Shown: in pieces, positions 46,700-55,477 of the stretch
Layout: each line of letters opens with the position of its first letter
How positions within the stretch are numbered: position 1 is the stretch's first letter
From: Leptolyngbyaceae cyanobacterium CSU_1_4
GTDB lineage: Bacteria; Cyanobacteriota; Cyanobacteriia; Elainellales; Elainellaceae
DNA: 60,893 nucleotides
Direction: 5' to 3'
NCBI GenBank assembly: GCA_012034615.1
Contig: JAAUPA010000003.1
Location: 1-60,893, forward strand
The notes under the pieces: generated by a model
Database searches by the model: none
The model's input: the letters and a program-made list of their open reading frames with translations, nothing else
What the model was told of the DNA's origin: nothing
Program-made: the position numbers and the translations under genes

Positions 46700-47989
46700 G
46701 TGCAAGTTGTAAAGGAATACGTTCAGCGCTGGTATGAAAGTGGACTTGAGCCCGATGAATATATTTGCCACGGGAAGCAGAGCAATTTTGTCGATATTGA
46801 GGAAGCGGAAACAGGTATCCGACACAAGGTTTTGACTTTCTGTACTAACGACGTTTTAGGTTTGGTACAGAACAAAGCGGTTCAGCAAGCGGCGATCGAC
46901 TCCATTTTGCAGTATGGCACGTCTAACAGCTCTTGCTCGGTGCTGAGCGGTCGCATTGATCTCCATCGACAGTTGGAGATTGAGATTTCAGAGTTTAAGC
47001 ATCTCGGTCATACGCAGCTTTTCCTCAATGCGTGGCTGGCAATGCAGGCGTTGATGGATGCTTTTTGCCACTTGGCTATTCCAGTGCCAGGTTTTCAGAA
47101 CACGCGCGAGACTTTAATTTTTACTGACGTGTTGAACCATGGCTGTATTGTCTCAGCGATCGCCAATGCAGGCACCCGTTCGGGTAAGCTGTTTGGGCAC
47201 AGTCCGCGCGTCCGCGTTCGTGCCTATCGTCACTGCGACATGGACGACTTAGCCCGTAAGATGCAGCGCTACGTTCGCCCCGACGATCGTGTCATGGTTG
47301 TTTCTGATGCCGTCTTTTCGATGGACGGCGATATTGCGCCGCTCCCCGACATGATCGATATCATGAAGAACTACGAGGGCAGCGTATTGGTGATGGATGA
47401 AGCCCACGCGAGTGGTGCCTTGGGAGCTACGGGAGGCGGCATCTATGAGCATTTCGGCATCTTGCCTCAGCACGCCATTGAACAAGGTGTGATTCCGTTG
47501 ATTATGACCACCTTCTCAAAATTTGCGGCTTCAGCAGGTGCCGCAATTAGTACTCATGTGGCGGAACTCAAGCCTTTACTGAATGTGTCACCTTCTTCAA
47601 TTGGCACTATTTCTTTGCCCCCGCCGACTACGGCAGCCGCCCTAGAGAGCATTCGTCAAGTCCGACAGAACCCTGAGATTGTGCAGCGGCTCCAAGAAAA
47701 CACTCGCTATTTGCGATCGCGCCTGATTGAGCACGATTTTGATGTGATCGGGGAAACGAATGTTTTGCCCGTCTTGCTCCCCTCTGACCTTGATCCTAAG
47801 GTTTTTGCCCGCAAGCTCATCACCGATCATGGCATTTGGGTTTCACCCATTTGGTTTATCGCCAAGCCTCGCATCCGAATCACCGCTAATTCTCTTCATA
47901 CTAAGGAAGAAATTGATTTATTGGTGAGCAGCATGACAGCGGTACGGAACGAAATTTACAGCAGTAAGCCTGCCACGATTAGCGCTTAG
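46700..47989 (+). CDS. PLP-dependent alpha-oxoamine synthase-like enzyme
   Basis: 429 residues, fold type I. The family includes BioF, HemA, KBL and serine palmitoyltransferase, which condense an acyl-CoA with an amino acid and lose CO2. Visible: DVLNHGCIVSAIANAG, the cofactor-binding VMDEAHASGALGATGGG (DEAH), and the Schiff-base Lys in MTTFSKFAASAGA (about residue 274). The glycine-rich loop that is GTGGSGSR-like in others reads GTSNSSCSVLSG, so it is a divergent member. GTG start at 46700 after GAGGGGAG. No acyl carrier gene adjoins. The Rieske gene upstream suggests a small biosynthetic unit. Confidence 0.82.
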   Translation: MQVVKEYVQRWYESGLEPDEYICHGKQSNFVDIEEAETGIRHKVLTFCTNDVLGLVQNKAVQQAAIDSILQYGTSNSSCSVLSGRIDLHRQLEIEISEFKHLGHTQLFLNAWLAMQALMDAFCHLAIPVPGFQNTRETLIFTDVLNHGCIVSAIANAGTRSGKLFGHSPRVRVRAYRHCDMDDLARKMQRYVRPDDRVMVVSDAVFSMDGDIAPLPDMIDIMKNYEGSVLVMDEAHASGALGATGGGIYEHFGILPQHAIEQGVIPLIMTTFSKFAASAGAAISTHVAELKPLLNVSPSSIGTISLPPPTTAAALESIRQVRQNPEIVQRLQENTRYLRSRLIEHDFDVIGETNVLPVLLPSDLDPKVFARKLITDHGIWVSPIWFIAKPRIRITANSLHTKEEIDLLVSSMTAVRNEIYSSKPATISA

Positions 47990-48024
47990 GTGAAGGAGCG
48001 ATCGCAAGACTTGACCAGGTTCAA

Positions 48025-48080
48025 AAAATTCCGGCTGCTTTAGTCATGAGTTGAGGCATTGCTAAAGCAGCCGGAATTTT
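48025..48080. terminator. Strong bidirectional terminator, 19-bp perfect stem
   Basis: AAAATTCCGGCTGCTTTAG (48025-48043) and CTAAAGCAGCCGGAATTTT (48062-48080) are perfect complements around an 18-base loop, with A and T runs at the ends. It separates the oxoamine-synthase gene from the convergent hisA gene, ending one base before it. Confidence 0.85.
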
Positions 48081-48081
48081 C

Positions 48082-48855
48082 CTATGCAAATGCTGAAGAT
48101 CCTAAATCAGGCGGAACATCTTGCAAACGCCCATTGCCGATCGCCCTAACTGCCTCTCGCAGCGACACCTCGCCCGTATACAGCGCTCGTCCCACAATTA
48201 CGCCCGTCACGCCCAGCGGCTCTAATGCCAGGAGGCTCAGTAAATCGGTGAGAGAACTCACCCCACCTGAGGCAATGACGGGAATGGCGATCGCCTCTGC
48301 CAGTTCTCGCAGTGCCGAAGCGTTGGGTCCCTGCAACGTTCCATCCCGATAAATGTCGGTGTAAATAATTGCGGCGGCTCCTTGGTTTGCCATTTGCTGC
48401 GCCAAGGCGATCGCCTCCACCTCTGAAGTCTCTAGCCATCCCCGAGTTGCCACTTTGCCATTTCGGGCATCAATTCCCACCACAATTTGACCTGGAAACT
48501 CTTGGCAAAGTTGCGCCACCAACTCTGGCTGCTCAACGGCAACCGTTCCTAAGATGACGCGCCGCACCCCTAATGCCAACAAATCGACAACACTCTGGCG
48601 ATCGCGCAATCCGCCCCCCACTTGTACCGGCACGTTTGTAGACCGCACAATGGTGGCGATCGCTCCCTGGTTCACCGGATGTCCGACCTTTGCCCCATCC
48701 AAATCAACCAGATGCAGCCAGGTTGCGCCTTGCTCGACCCATTGCCGTGCGACCGCAGCCGGATTTTCATCAAAAACCTGCGATCGGGCGTAGTCCCCTT
48801 GAACCAGCCGTACACACTTCCCCTCTAATAAATCGATCGCTGGAATAACATCCAT
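48082..48855 (-). CDS. hisA: ProFAR isomerase (HisA)
   Basis: 257 residues from the ATG at 48855 ([20 protein letters not shown]), with GGGAG eight bases before it. It isomerises ProFAR to PRFAR in histidine synthesis. TIM-barrel: catalytic Asp in [21 protein letters not shown], the phosphate-binding [10 protein letters not shown], and the second Asp in [17 protein letters not shown]. The C-terminus is intact. Confidence 0.95.
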   Translation of the reverse strand: MDVIPAIDLLEGKCVRLVQGDYARSQVFDENPAAVARQWVEQGATWLHLVDLDGAKVGHPVNQGAIATIVRSTNVPVQVGGGLRDRQSVVDLLALGVRRVILGTVAVEQPELVAQLCQEFPGQIVVGIDARNGKVATRGWLETSEVEAIALAQQMANQGAAAIIYTDIYRDGTLQGPNASALRELAEAIAIPVIASGGVSSLTDLLSLLALEPLGVTGVIVGRALYTGEVSLREAVRAIGNGRLQDVPPDLGSSAFA

Positions 48856-48906
48856 ACTCATTGCTCCCAAAACTAATTCTGCACCTCTCAACCTTAAAAG
48901 GTTGAT

Positions 48907-48941
48907 AAAAAAGGAGGCACTCATCAAGCGCCTCCTTTTTT
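48907..48941. terminator. Bidirectional terminator between petA and hisA
   Basis: AAGGAGGC (48911-48918) pairs with GCCTCCTT (48930-48937), flanked by A and T runs that give a U tract in either direction. It ends petA transcripts before hisA, which is also on the minus strand. Confidence 0.8.
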
Positions 48942-48958
48942 ATAATTTTGAACTGAAT

Positions 48959-49973
48959 CTAGAAGGTCATTTCAGCCGCTTGGACTTTTTTCAACCTGTT
49001 TCTTTTTCAGTACCAGCATAATCTGAGTCAAGGTGACAGCCGCTAAGAAAGCGACCAAACCCTTGATGCGACCCGAGCTTTGCAACACAATTTCAATGTC
49101 CTTCTGACCAAAACCACCCACGTTTGGATTCGTCGTTAGCGCAGCACCCGAAACCACTTCCTCTCCTTGAGAAACCAGCAACTCAGGACCCACCGGAATC
49201 GCATCCATGACCGTCGTGCCATTGGCTTCTTGAATCGAGACTTGATAGCCGCCTTCATCGGTTTTGGCGATCGCCGAAATCACGCCGCTTGCCGAAGCCG
49301 TATAGACCGTGTTGTTGCTTTTCTCACCCGTTGGATAAACCTGACCCCGACCTCGGTTTGCACCTAAGTGAACTTGGTACTTGCCAAAGTGAGCAGTTTT
49401 ATCGGCATCCGGGTTAGGAGAAAGCACGGGAAACACGATTTCTTGGTACTGTTCGCCCGGTAACGGCCCCACGATGTAGATATTATCTTTGGTGTCGCTG
49501 TACTGCTGGAACAAGTAGCCAGGACCCACTTCTTCCTTCATTTCTTCAGGAATGCGATCGTCGGGCGCAATTTTAAAGCCTTCAGGCAAAATTAGGACAG
49601 CACCCACGTTAAGTGGTCCTTTTTCACCATTAGCCAACACTTGCTGGGCGCTCAGGTCGTAGGGAATTTTGACCACTGCCTTAAAGACAGTGTCGGGCAA
49701 AACGGCTTGAGGAACCTCGATTTCAGCAGGTTTTGCCGCTAAGTGACAGTTGGCGCAAACAATGCGTCCGGTTGCTTCACGGGGATTTTCGTAGTTTTGC
49801 TGTGCCCAAAAAGGATAGGCTTGGGCAGCTTGGGGAAGGGCAAAATCGCTGATGAAGAACAGCGAGAAGGTTGCTAGAACCGTTAAGGCGCTTTTAAGGA
49901 TGGTGCTGCGGAGGAGAATCGTGCTGCTCGGCAGATACCGCAAGGGTCGCCTCGACCGAAAAGATAATTTCAT
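48959..49973 (-). CDS. petA: Cytochrome f (b6f complex), one frameshift
   Basis: About 337 residues after repair, from the ATG at 49973 ([20 protein letters not shown]). A signal peptide (about residues 30-60, ending QAAQA) exports it to the thylakoid lumen. Mature start [17 protein letters not shown]; the Tyr is the axial heme ligand and the covalent heme motif is CANCH in [14 protein letters not shown]. One C-terminal span ([16 protein letters not shown]). The frame breaks in the T run 48986-48991: five bases there restore the end KVQAAEMTF and the stop at 48959. Downstream of petC on the same strand. Confidence 0.95.
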
Positions 49974-50052
49974 GGGAATAGGATTAATGGCAAAGGATCG
50001 GGGAATGAGTATAGAGATAGCTTTTGGCTGAGGGAGACCCGCAGGACTCGGG

Positions 50053-50595
50053 CTATGCCCACCAAGGTGCTTCATCAGTGCGGAAGTCGGTTTCGACCCA
50101 CGGAGAGAGAGAGATTTTGCCGCTCTCATCTACCGCTGCATGGGCAAGTGCCAAGGACAGCGGTGCCGGACCTCGGACAACTTTTCCTTCGTTGTTGTAT
50201 TGAGAACCGTGGCAAGGACACATGAATTTGTTTTCATTCGGGTTCCAAGGCACGACGCAACCCAAGTGGGTGCAAATAGCGTTCAGTCCATAACTGGCGA
50301 TCGCATCAGCGCCTTCTACCGTGATGTAGGTCGGATCGCCCTTCAAGCCTTGCGTTAGAACGCGATCGCCTAGATTATGGCTCGCCAAAAATTCACTGGC
50401 CACGACATCATTGCCGAGGGCATCTTTCGCAACTACGCCGCCCCCTGCACCGCCGCCAGTGTTGGGGATGAAGTACTTGACGAACGGATACAACATGCCG
50501 ACAACAGGACCGGAAGCAGCCCCGAGTAAGAGAAAATTCATCAGTTGACGACGACCCAAATCGGGTACATCTGCATTTCCAGAAAGTTGAGCCAT
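50053..50595 (-). CDS. petC: Rieske iron-sulfur protein of the b6f complex
   Basis: 180 residues. N-terminal span ([19 protein letters not shown]) anchors it; the Gly-rich hinge is [12 protein letters not shown]. Cluster motifs: [10 protein letters not shown] and CPCHGSQYN, with four ligands and the disulfide Cys. It passes electrons from plastoquinol to cytochrome f. Start ATG at 50595; petA follows about 80 bases on. Confidence 0.97.
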   Translation of the reverse strand: MAQLSGNADVPDLGRRQLMNFLLLGAASGPVVGMLYPFVKYFIPNTGGGAGGGVVAKDALGNDVVASEFLASHNLGDRVLTQGLKGDPTYITVEGADAIASYGLNAICTHLGCVVPWNPNENKFMCPCHGSQYNNEGKVVRGPAPLSLALAHAAVDESGKISLSPWVETDFRTDEAPWWA

Positions 50596-50800
50596 GGCTA
50601 TAGCAAAAGGTTTAAATAGTTAAGCAGTTTTTCTACGAGTATTATGACATGGTATGCATCCCCTGAGAGTTAACTCAACCTGCGTGCATTGCTCAGTCTC
50701 TGTGAGAAAATCAGCCTCAATCCTGATGCTCAAGTCAGCAAGATTGGCTTCACGGTCTTACATTCGTCTTCGTATGCCCATTACTCTGCGTTAAACAGCC

Positions 50801-51412
50801 ATGCATCATTCCATCTCTTCTCTGCTTCGTCTTGCCACACCTCCCTTGGCGATCGCCGGACTCCTCGCGATCGGTTTACCCCTACAGCCTGTTTCAGCCC
50901 GAGTGGATAACGGCTACCAAACCTGTGCCGCAGCCCTACGCGACTCTGGCATTGCAGACGCACAAATTGCCGCAGCTTGCTCTGCCGCCCTCAGACCGGC
51001 TGAATTAGCAACCTGTGTCAGTGAAATTGGAGAACAAACCTCTATCGCTGCCTCTGACGCTTTATCGGGTTGTCGGCGGGTGCGTCGCCCTGTAGAACTG
51101 TCAACTTGTGTGGTTAGCATTAATCCCCAAGAAGGCACGGTGGCAACAGACGTGCTCGATCATTGCCGTCGCAGCCTTCTACCCGTCCGCTTTTCAGAAT
51201 GCGTGGTTGGGTTAGTTGCCGAAATTGACTTCAACACCAATAGAGCAATGAGAAGCTGTATTGCTTCTACCGATCCGGATCAAGATGGCTTACCAGCCGC
51301 CCCTGACGGGTCAGTGCCTACTAATGAAACGACCCCACCCGAACCCATCACGCCCCAAGTTAGCCCTCCCCCATTACCTGCTCCCTTACCCGGCTCTCCC
51401 ACTCAGCCATAG
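50801..51412 (+). CDS. Secreted protein with three cysteine-containing repeats, unknown function
   Basis: 203 residues with a signal peptide (PPLAIAGLLAIGLPL, cut near SARVDN). Three roughly 32-residue repeats follow, each like CxxxxRPxELxTCVxxI..T.A..AL: AALRPAELATCVSEI (about residue 63), RRPVELSTCVVSI, and LLPVRFSECVVGL. Cysteines near the start of each unit and after it are regularly spaced, suggesting disulfides in the periplasm or lumen. The C-terminus is Pro-rich. I do not recognise a family. It is divergent from petC, so it may share regulation with it. Confidence 0.7.
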   Translation: MHHSISSLLRLATPPLAIAGLLAIGLPLQPVSARVDNGYQTCAAALRDSGIADAQIAAACSAALRPAELATCVSEIGEQTSIAASDALSGCRRVRRPVELSTCVVSINPQEGTVATDVLDHCRRSLLPVRFSECVVGLVAEIDFNTNRAMRSCIASTDPDQDGLPAAPDGSVPTNETTPPEPITPQVSPPPLPAPLPGSPTQP

Positions 51413-51447
51413 CGCTTGTATGGGGCTTAATGTAGGGCTCCTATCAA

Positions 51448-51480
51448 GGTAGCCTCTCCATCAGTCATGAAGAGGCTGCC
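51448..51480. terminator. Hairpin between convergent genes
   Basis: GGTAGCCTCT (51448-51457) pairs with AGAGGCTGCC (51471-51480), ten pairs with one wobble. It lies between the Cys-repeat gene and the TPR gene, which end toward each other, and is followed by GGGGTTTG. Confidence 0.45.
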
Positions 51481-51537
51481 GGGGTTTGTTGAAAGAGCTG
51501 GACGGAGAAAAGCTTGGAGCCGTAAAGACCTGAGCCC

Positions 51538-52497
51538 CTATCGTGGGTTGCCTTCCCAGTTAATCGCATCGTTTCGACTACAGACATTAGGATTTTTACC
51601 CCGATAGGACTGAAAGGTGCGACAGCCCTCGCGATCGAGCTGTTCGACCAGGCTAGTAGGCAAAGTGCTTTTGCGTTTCCAGGCTTCTCGAAAAGATTTA
51701 ATGCTCTCAAGCTGAACTTTGCGTTGTTCTTCGCCCTGAAGCTTATCGGACTTCAGCCGGAGCAACTGAGCATTGAGATAGTACAACTCAGGGTTGTCAG
51801 GGTTTTGTTGAATCAGTGGAGCCAGGGTGTCGATGCCTTCTTGAGAACGCCCCAAATCTCGATAGCCGATCGCAATGCCTCGCTGTGCCAGATAAGCAGG
51901 ATTGGCATTTTGTAATCGTGTAATGGCTTGGTCAGGATTGGAGAACGGGAGATTTACCGCCAACATCAAATCCATATACCCTTTGATGAGATTGAGCTCA
52001 GGATCATTGGGAGAAATTTTTTCGGCTTCTTTAAGGTTGTCAAACACTTTTTGAAGCTGACCTAGAACAATGGGAGTCGATCGCACGGTTCCTTCAGTAG
52101 AAAGCGTGTAAGCTCCTTCTAGAAAATGACCAGCCGCCTGATACAAATAACCTCGTAAGGGATCGGTCTGAACTAACGTTTCGGCAGTGGTGCGGGTCAA
52201 GGTTGCATTTTGTCCCATTGCCGCAGTGTCATTGTTCACAAACGCCAGCGCCGCTTTCAAGGCAAAGGATAGAGGCTCGGTGTCTTCGGCCGTTTTTAGA
52301 AGTTCTGCGGCTTGGACATAGTTCCCTTGTTGAAAGAGGGTTTTGAACGCTGCTTCAGTTTTTTCGCCGACAGCACGAGGATTAGCCGTGCGGAAGGGAT
52401 CGGCTGAGGCTGGACTGCTCCATAGGCTCAGGGCGATCGCTGCTGTACCCATTGCTGCCCATTGCTTTAAGCGTGGCATTGTCTTGTTTTTCATCAC
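51538..52497 (-). CDS. Exported TPR protein (Sll0314-like)
   Basis: 319 residues. A signal peptide (AAMGTAAIALSLWSSPASA) is followed by TPR-type helix pairs: GNYVQAAELLKTAE, VFDNLKEAEKISPNDPELNL and GIDTLAPLIQQNPDNPELYY. The C-terminus (DREGCRTFQSYRGKNPN, then VCSRNDAINWEGNPR) has two Cys that could form a disulfide. It is likely a periplasmic or lumenal adaptor; I recall cyanobacterial relatives without known function. Confidence 0.72.
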   Translation of the reverse strand: MMKNKTMPRLKQWAAMGTAAIALSLWSSPASADPFRTANPRAVGEKTEAAFKTLFQQGNYVQAAELLKTAEDTEPLSFALKAALAFVNNDTAAMGQNATLTRTTAETLVQTDPLRGYLYQAAGHFLEGAYTLSTEGTVRSTPIVLGQLQKVFDNLKEAEKISPNDPELNLIKGYMDLMLAVNLPFSNPDQAITRLQNANPAYLAQRGIAIGYRDLGRSQEGIDTLAPLIQQNPDNPELYYLNAQLLRLKSDKLQGEEQRKVQLESIKSFREAWKRKSTLPTSLVEQLDREGCRTFQSYRGKNPNVCSRNDAINWEGNPR

Positions 52498-52871
52498 AAA
52501 GTCTCAAATTTCCCAAATAGTTAATGATGTGGATAGCAAATCTAGACAGGCGGAACACGTTGAAGGGCTAAATCATGATCCAATTTCTATTCAACAATAT
52601 CCGGTCAGAAACCAAAATATTGCTGGTGTTAAAGCACAGAATTTGACCCTTCCTTAACTGGAACAATGAACTAGAAATTTACAGAAGGGTTTAAACGGTT
52701 TCTGGATGAAGAGGACGAGCGATCGCCCTCAATAAGTTCCTTCTGCTCTTCAGCAATGCTTCGCACACCCTGTCCCAACTTAATGCTGCACACCCAATAT
52801 CGGAATTAGTCTACCCAATTGCCAACTCAACGCAAAGTTTTTCCCAATCTAGGCTAATATATTTTGAGTTA
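52498..52871. other. Gene-free stretch between the TPR gene and tRNA-Val
   Basis: About 370 bases. It should hold the promoter of the TPR gene and of the tRNA. I see no coding signal and no clear promoter box; a HIP1 site is the only familiar motif. Confidence 0.4.
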
Positions 52872-52943
52872 GGGCGATTAGCACAGTGGTAGCGCACATC
52901 CTTCACACGGATGGGGTCACTGGTTCAAATCCAGTATCGCCCA
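52872..52943 (+). tRNA. tRNA-Val (anticodon CAC)
   Basis: A 72-nt cloverleaf. Acceptor stem GGGCGAT/ATCGCCC, D arm with AGCACAGTGGTAGCGC, anticodon stem CATCC/GGATG around loop TTCACAC (anticodon CAC, reading GUG), T arm CTGGTTCAAATCCAG, discriminator A. The CCA is not encoded. Confidence 0.95.
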
Positions 52944-52958
52944 TAGGTTAACGAAAAA

Positions 52959-53444
52959 TTAACGACAGCCCAAAGATTCTCGGGTTGCAACACCTGTTCG
53001 AGAATGGATGCCCTCTGCTTTCTGGCACAGTTCTTTCACTTGTGCGCCATCTAAAATAGCATCGCTAAAGTCTGCCCCAGCGATATTGGCGTTCTTAAAG
53101 GTCGATCGCAGCAAAATTGCCTCGGTAAAGTTGACATCGCTCAAATCTGCCCCGGTAAAGTTGACCTGATCTGCCATTGCATTGGTCAAATCAGCTCCGT
53201 GGAGTTTTGCCTGCGTCATGGTCGAAGCGCTGAAAACGGTGCCTCTGGCATCAGCACCTGTAAAATTGGCTTGTTCTAGGTGGGCATTAGAAAACTCTGA
53301 GCCTTGAATTTCTTGCCCCGAGAAGTCGTGTTTGGGCAGGGAGGCATTGCTATAAGACAAAGGGTTTGTCCAATCTGCCCAAGCCGGAGGACAAGCCGCA
53401 AGAACGAAAATGAGCAAGAAGGCGAACAGGCGGAGGCAGCGCAT
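52959..53444 (-). CDS. Lumenal-type pentapeptide repeat protein
   Basis: 161 residues with a signal peptide (LFAFLLIFVLAACPPAWA). About a dozen A(D/N)Lxx-type repeats (EQANFTGADARGTVFSA, ADQVNFTGADLSDVNF, TFKNANIAGADFSDAIL) form a right-handed beta helix. The C-terminus has two Cys (KELCQKAEG and SLGCR) for a disulfide. It resembles the pentapeptide lumenal proteins known from thylakoids (TL17-type). Function unknown. Confidence 0.8.
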   Translation of the reverse strand: MRCLRLFAFLLIFVLAACPPAWADWTNPLSYSNASLPKHDFSGQEIQGSEFSNAHLEQANFTGADARGTVFSASTMTQAKLHGADLTNAMADQVNFTGADLSDVNFTEAILLRSTFKNANIAGADFSDAILDGAQVKELCQKAEGIHSRTGVATRESLGCR

Positions 53445-53511
53445 GATAGGGCGATCGGGTAGAGAACTCTATCCATCTTGACAGGATTCTTCACCGCCGA
53501 CAAAGACTCTT

Positions 53512-54401
53512 TTAGGCGCTTGGGTCTTGCGCTTGTTGAAATAATTGCCTTGCCCGATCTGCCCAGAGTGAGTTGTTCTGCGCCGTAAATAAATCGATCG
53601 CATATTGAAACATTTGTTGGGCATCCGTGTACTGCTTTTGGCTGATAAAAACTAAACCCGCGCCGTAGTAAGCGTTAGCATAATTAGGGTTTGCTTCTGC
53701 CGATCGCCGAAATGCGGCTAATGCCTGATCGGGCTGGTTTTGCTGCAACAAAATAGAGCCAATGCTGTAGTGGGCTTCTGGGTAGTTGGGGCTGATGGCG
53801 ACGGCTTTTTGAAAGGCGCGATCGCTTCATCGGGCTTGCCCTGCTGTAAATAAATTTGCCCCAAATGAAAGGCGGGTTCTGGGGCATTAGGACTCAGTTG
53901 AATGGCTTGTTGAAACTGAGCGATCGCCCCTGCTGAGTTGCCCTGCTGTTGCTGCGTCAAGCCTAAGTTGTAGTAGGCTAAGCCCATATTGGGATCGAGG
54001 GCGATCGCCCGTTGCAAATACTCTTCAGCCTGCCGAACATTATTGCCCTCTAACAACGCCGCGCCCAAATTAGCATATGCCAGCGCCATACTCGGATCAG
54101 ACTGAATGGCTTGATAAAAGGAACTTGCCGAATCTTGAAGTTGACCGCGCTGACGATAGGCTAGCCCCAGATTGTAGTGCGCAGGAGCAAAGACAGGGTT
54201 GAGAGCAGCCGATTGCTGAAAGGCGGCGATCGCCTGGTCTAGCCGTCCCTGCTGAATGTGTTGAATCCCCAAGGTTAGTTGCCCCTCGGGGGTCATCGGC
54301 GCAGAGTCTGCTCCCACGCTTAGAGACGGCAATTGGGCTAACCCATCCGGCATAGGCAGCAACAAGAGTCCTAGCAACCAGCCTACTAATCGCCCCTTCA
54401 T
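53512..54401 (-). CDS. Exported TPR protein, one frameshift
   Basis: About 296 residues after repair. A signal peptide (VGWLLGLLLLPMPDGLA) is followed by at least six TPR units: IQHIQQGRLDQAIAAFQQSA, YNLGLAYRQRGQLQDSASSF, YANLGAALLEGNNVRQAEEY, YNLGLTQQQQGNSAGAIAQF, and FHLGQIYLQQGKPDEAIA. The frame breaks in a HIP1 site near 53817; one missing base restores AFQKAVAISPNYPEAHYS and the last unit. Probably a periplasmic protein-binding scaffold. Confidence 0.82.
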
Positions 54402-54501
54402 AGATTTATTCCAACGTGACTACAATTTTTACTGAGATTTTTACTGAGTATGGATCACTTAGAACTGATCATTCAGGCTGGGCATTGAGATTGGATATTA
54501 A

Positions 54502-55473
54502 CTAAGATTGGCAATCTCGATTGGTAACTTTTTCATTGGGCAAGGTCGTCTTACACAGCTTAATGGTTGCCATATCAATACCTGTTAAATTTGCCCCGGT
54601 CAAGTTAGCTCGACGCAAGTTCGCCCCCAGCAAAATTGCCCCGGTCAAATTAGCACCGGTCAAATTGGCGCGGCTTAAGTTAACTGTGCTGAGGTTTGCG
54701 CCGGTCAAGTTAGCATGGCTCAAATCAACTTCGCCCATGTAAGCATTGCTCAAGTCTGCGCCAACCAAATTTGCGCCGCTTAGATCTGCATCACTAAAGT
54801 TAGCGTCCTTCAAAGTTGCCCTCGGCAAATCAGCGCGCGTTAAATCTGCTCTCGATAGATTGGCTCGCGTTAGATCTGCGCCATTAAACCGAGCATTGCG
54901 CAAATCTGCATCCCCCAAATCTGCCCGTCGTAAGTCCGATCGCCGCAAATCTGCCCGGCTCAAGTTCACTTCTCCCAGGTTGGTATCTCGCAAGCGCGCC
55001 CGTGACAAATTCACTCTAGAAAGATCCGCGCCCCGCAAATCAGCATTATCAAAAGTAGCGTCCTCCAAATTGCTATCGCCTAAATAAGCCTTACCGAGCT
55101 GAGCTTCGCTTAAGTTGGCTTGCCTAAGTTTGACCCCGTTCAAAATGGCTTCGGTGAGAATGCTACCGCTCAAATCTGCCTTGGTTAAATTGGCTTCACT
55201 GAGAATAGCTCGAATTAGACTGGCATCTTTGAGGCTTGCCCCCGATAAACTGGCTCCTCTCATGCTGGCATCTTCCAGGTTGGCATCTTGCAAATTGGCT
55301 CGAGTCAGGTCGGCACCATCTAAATCGCATCTAGAGCAGGTTTTGCTCTCTAAAAGCTGGCTGACGCGATGGGTTCTGGCTGCCTGACTGGAGACTGCCC
55401 AACCCACCAAGCTTGCTACAATACCCAAGAAAATTGCCAGAATTGCGAAAGCACGAAGGTTTCGCTTGTCCAC
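54502..55473 (-). CDS. Membrane-anchored pentapeptide repeat protein
   Basis: 323 residues from the GTG at 55473, four bases after the repaired GT9 stop. One membrane helix (LRAFAILAIFLGIVASLVGW), then a Cys pair (SKTCSRCDLDG) and an almost unbroken run of about 50 ADLxx/ANLxx pentapeptides (ADLTRANLQDANLEDASMR, and so on) that would build a long quadrilateral beta helix. A Cys pair at the C-terminus (KLCKTTLP, NRDCQS). Topology and partner unknown; some relatives mimic DNA or bind topoisomerases, but no evidence here. A TTG nine codons upstream is also in frame. Confidence 0.82.
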   Translation of the reverse strand: MDKRNLRAFAILAIFLGIVASLVGWAVSSQAARTHRVSQLLESKTCSRCDLDGADLTRANLQDANLEDASMRGASLSGASLKDASLIRAILSEANLTKADLSGSILTEAILNGVKLRQANLSEAQLGKAYLGDSNLEDATFDNADLRGADLSRVNLSRARLRDTNLGEVNLSRADLRRSDLRRADLGDADLRNARFNGADLTRANLSRADLTRADLPRATLKDANFSDADLSGANLVGADLSNAYMGEVDLSHANLTGANLSTVNLSRANLTGANLTGAILLGANLRRANLTGANLTGIDMATIKLCKTTLPNEKVTNRDCQS

Positions 55474-55477
55474 GGTC

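Noticed and set aside
48146-48828. Several frames overlapping hisA on either strand
   Set aside because: They are shadows of hisA, which has complete catalytic motifs.
54521-55387. Long plus-strand open frames rich in K, S, A and L opposite the pentapeptide gene
   Set aside because: They are antisense shadows of the repeated ADLxx codons; composition is periodic and there is no start site or family match.
54502-55400. Repeated 15-mers that look like a CRISPR or tandem array
   Set aside because: Spacing follows codons of the pentapeptide repeats with no spacers of constant length.
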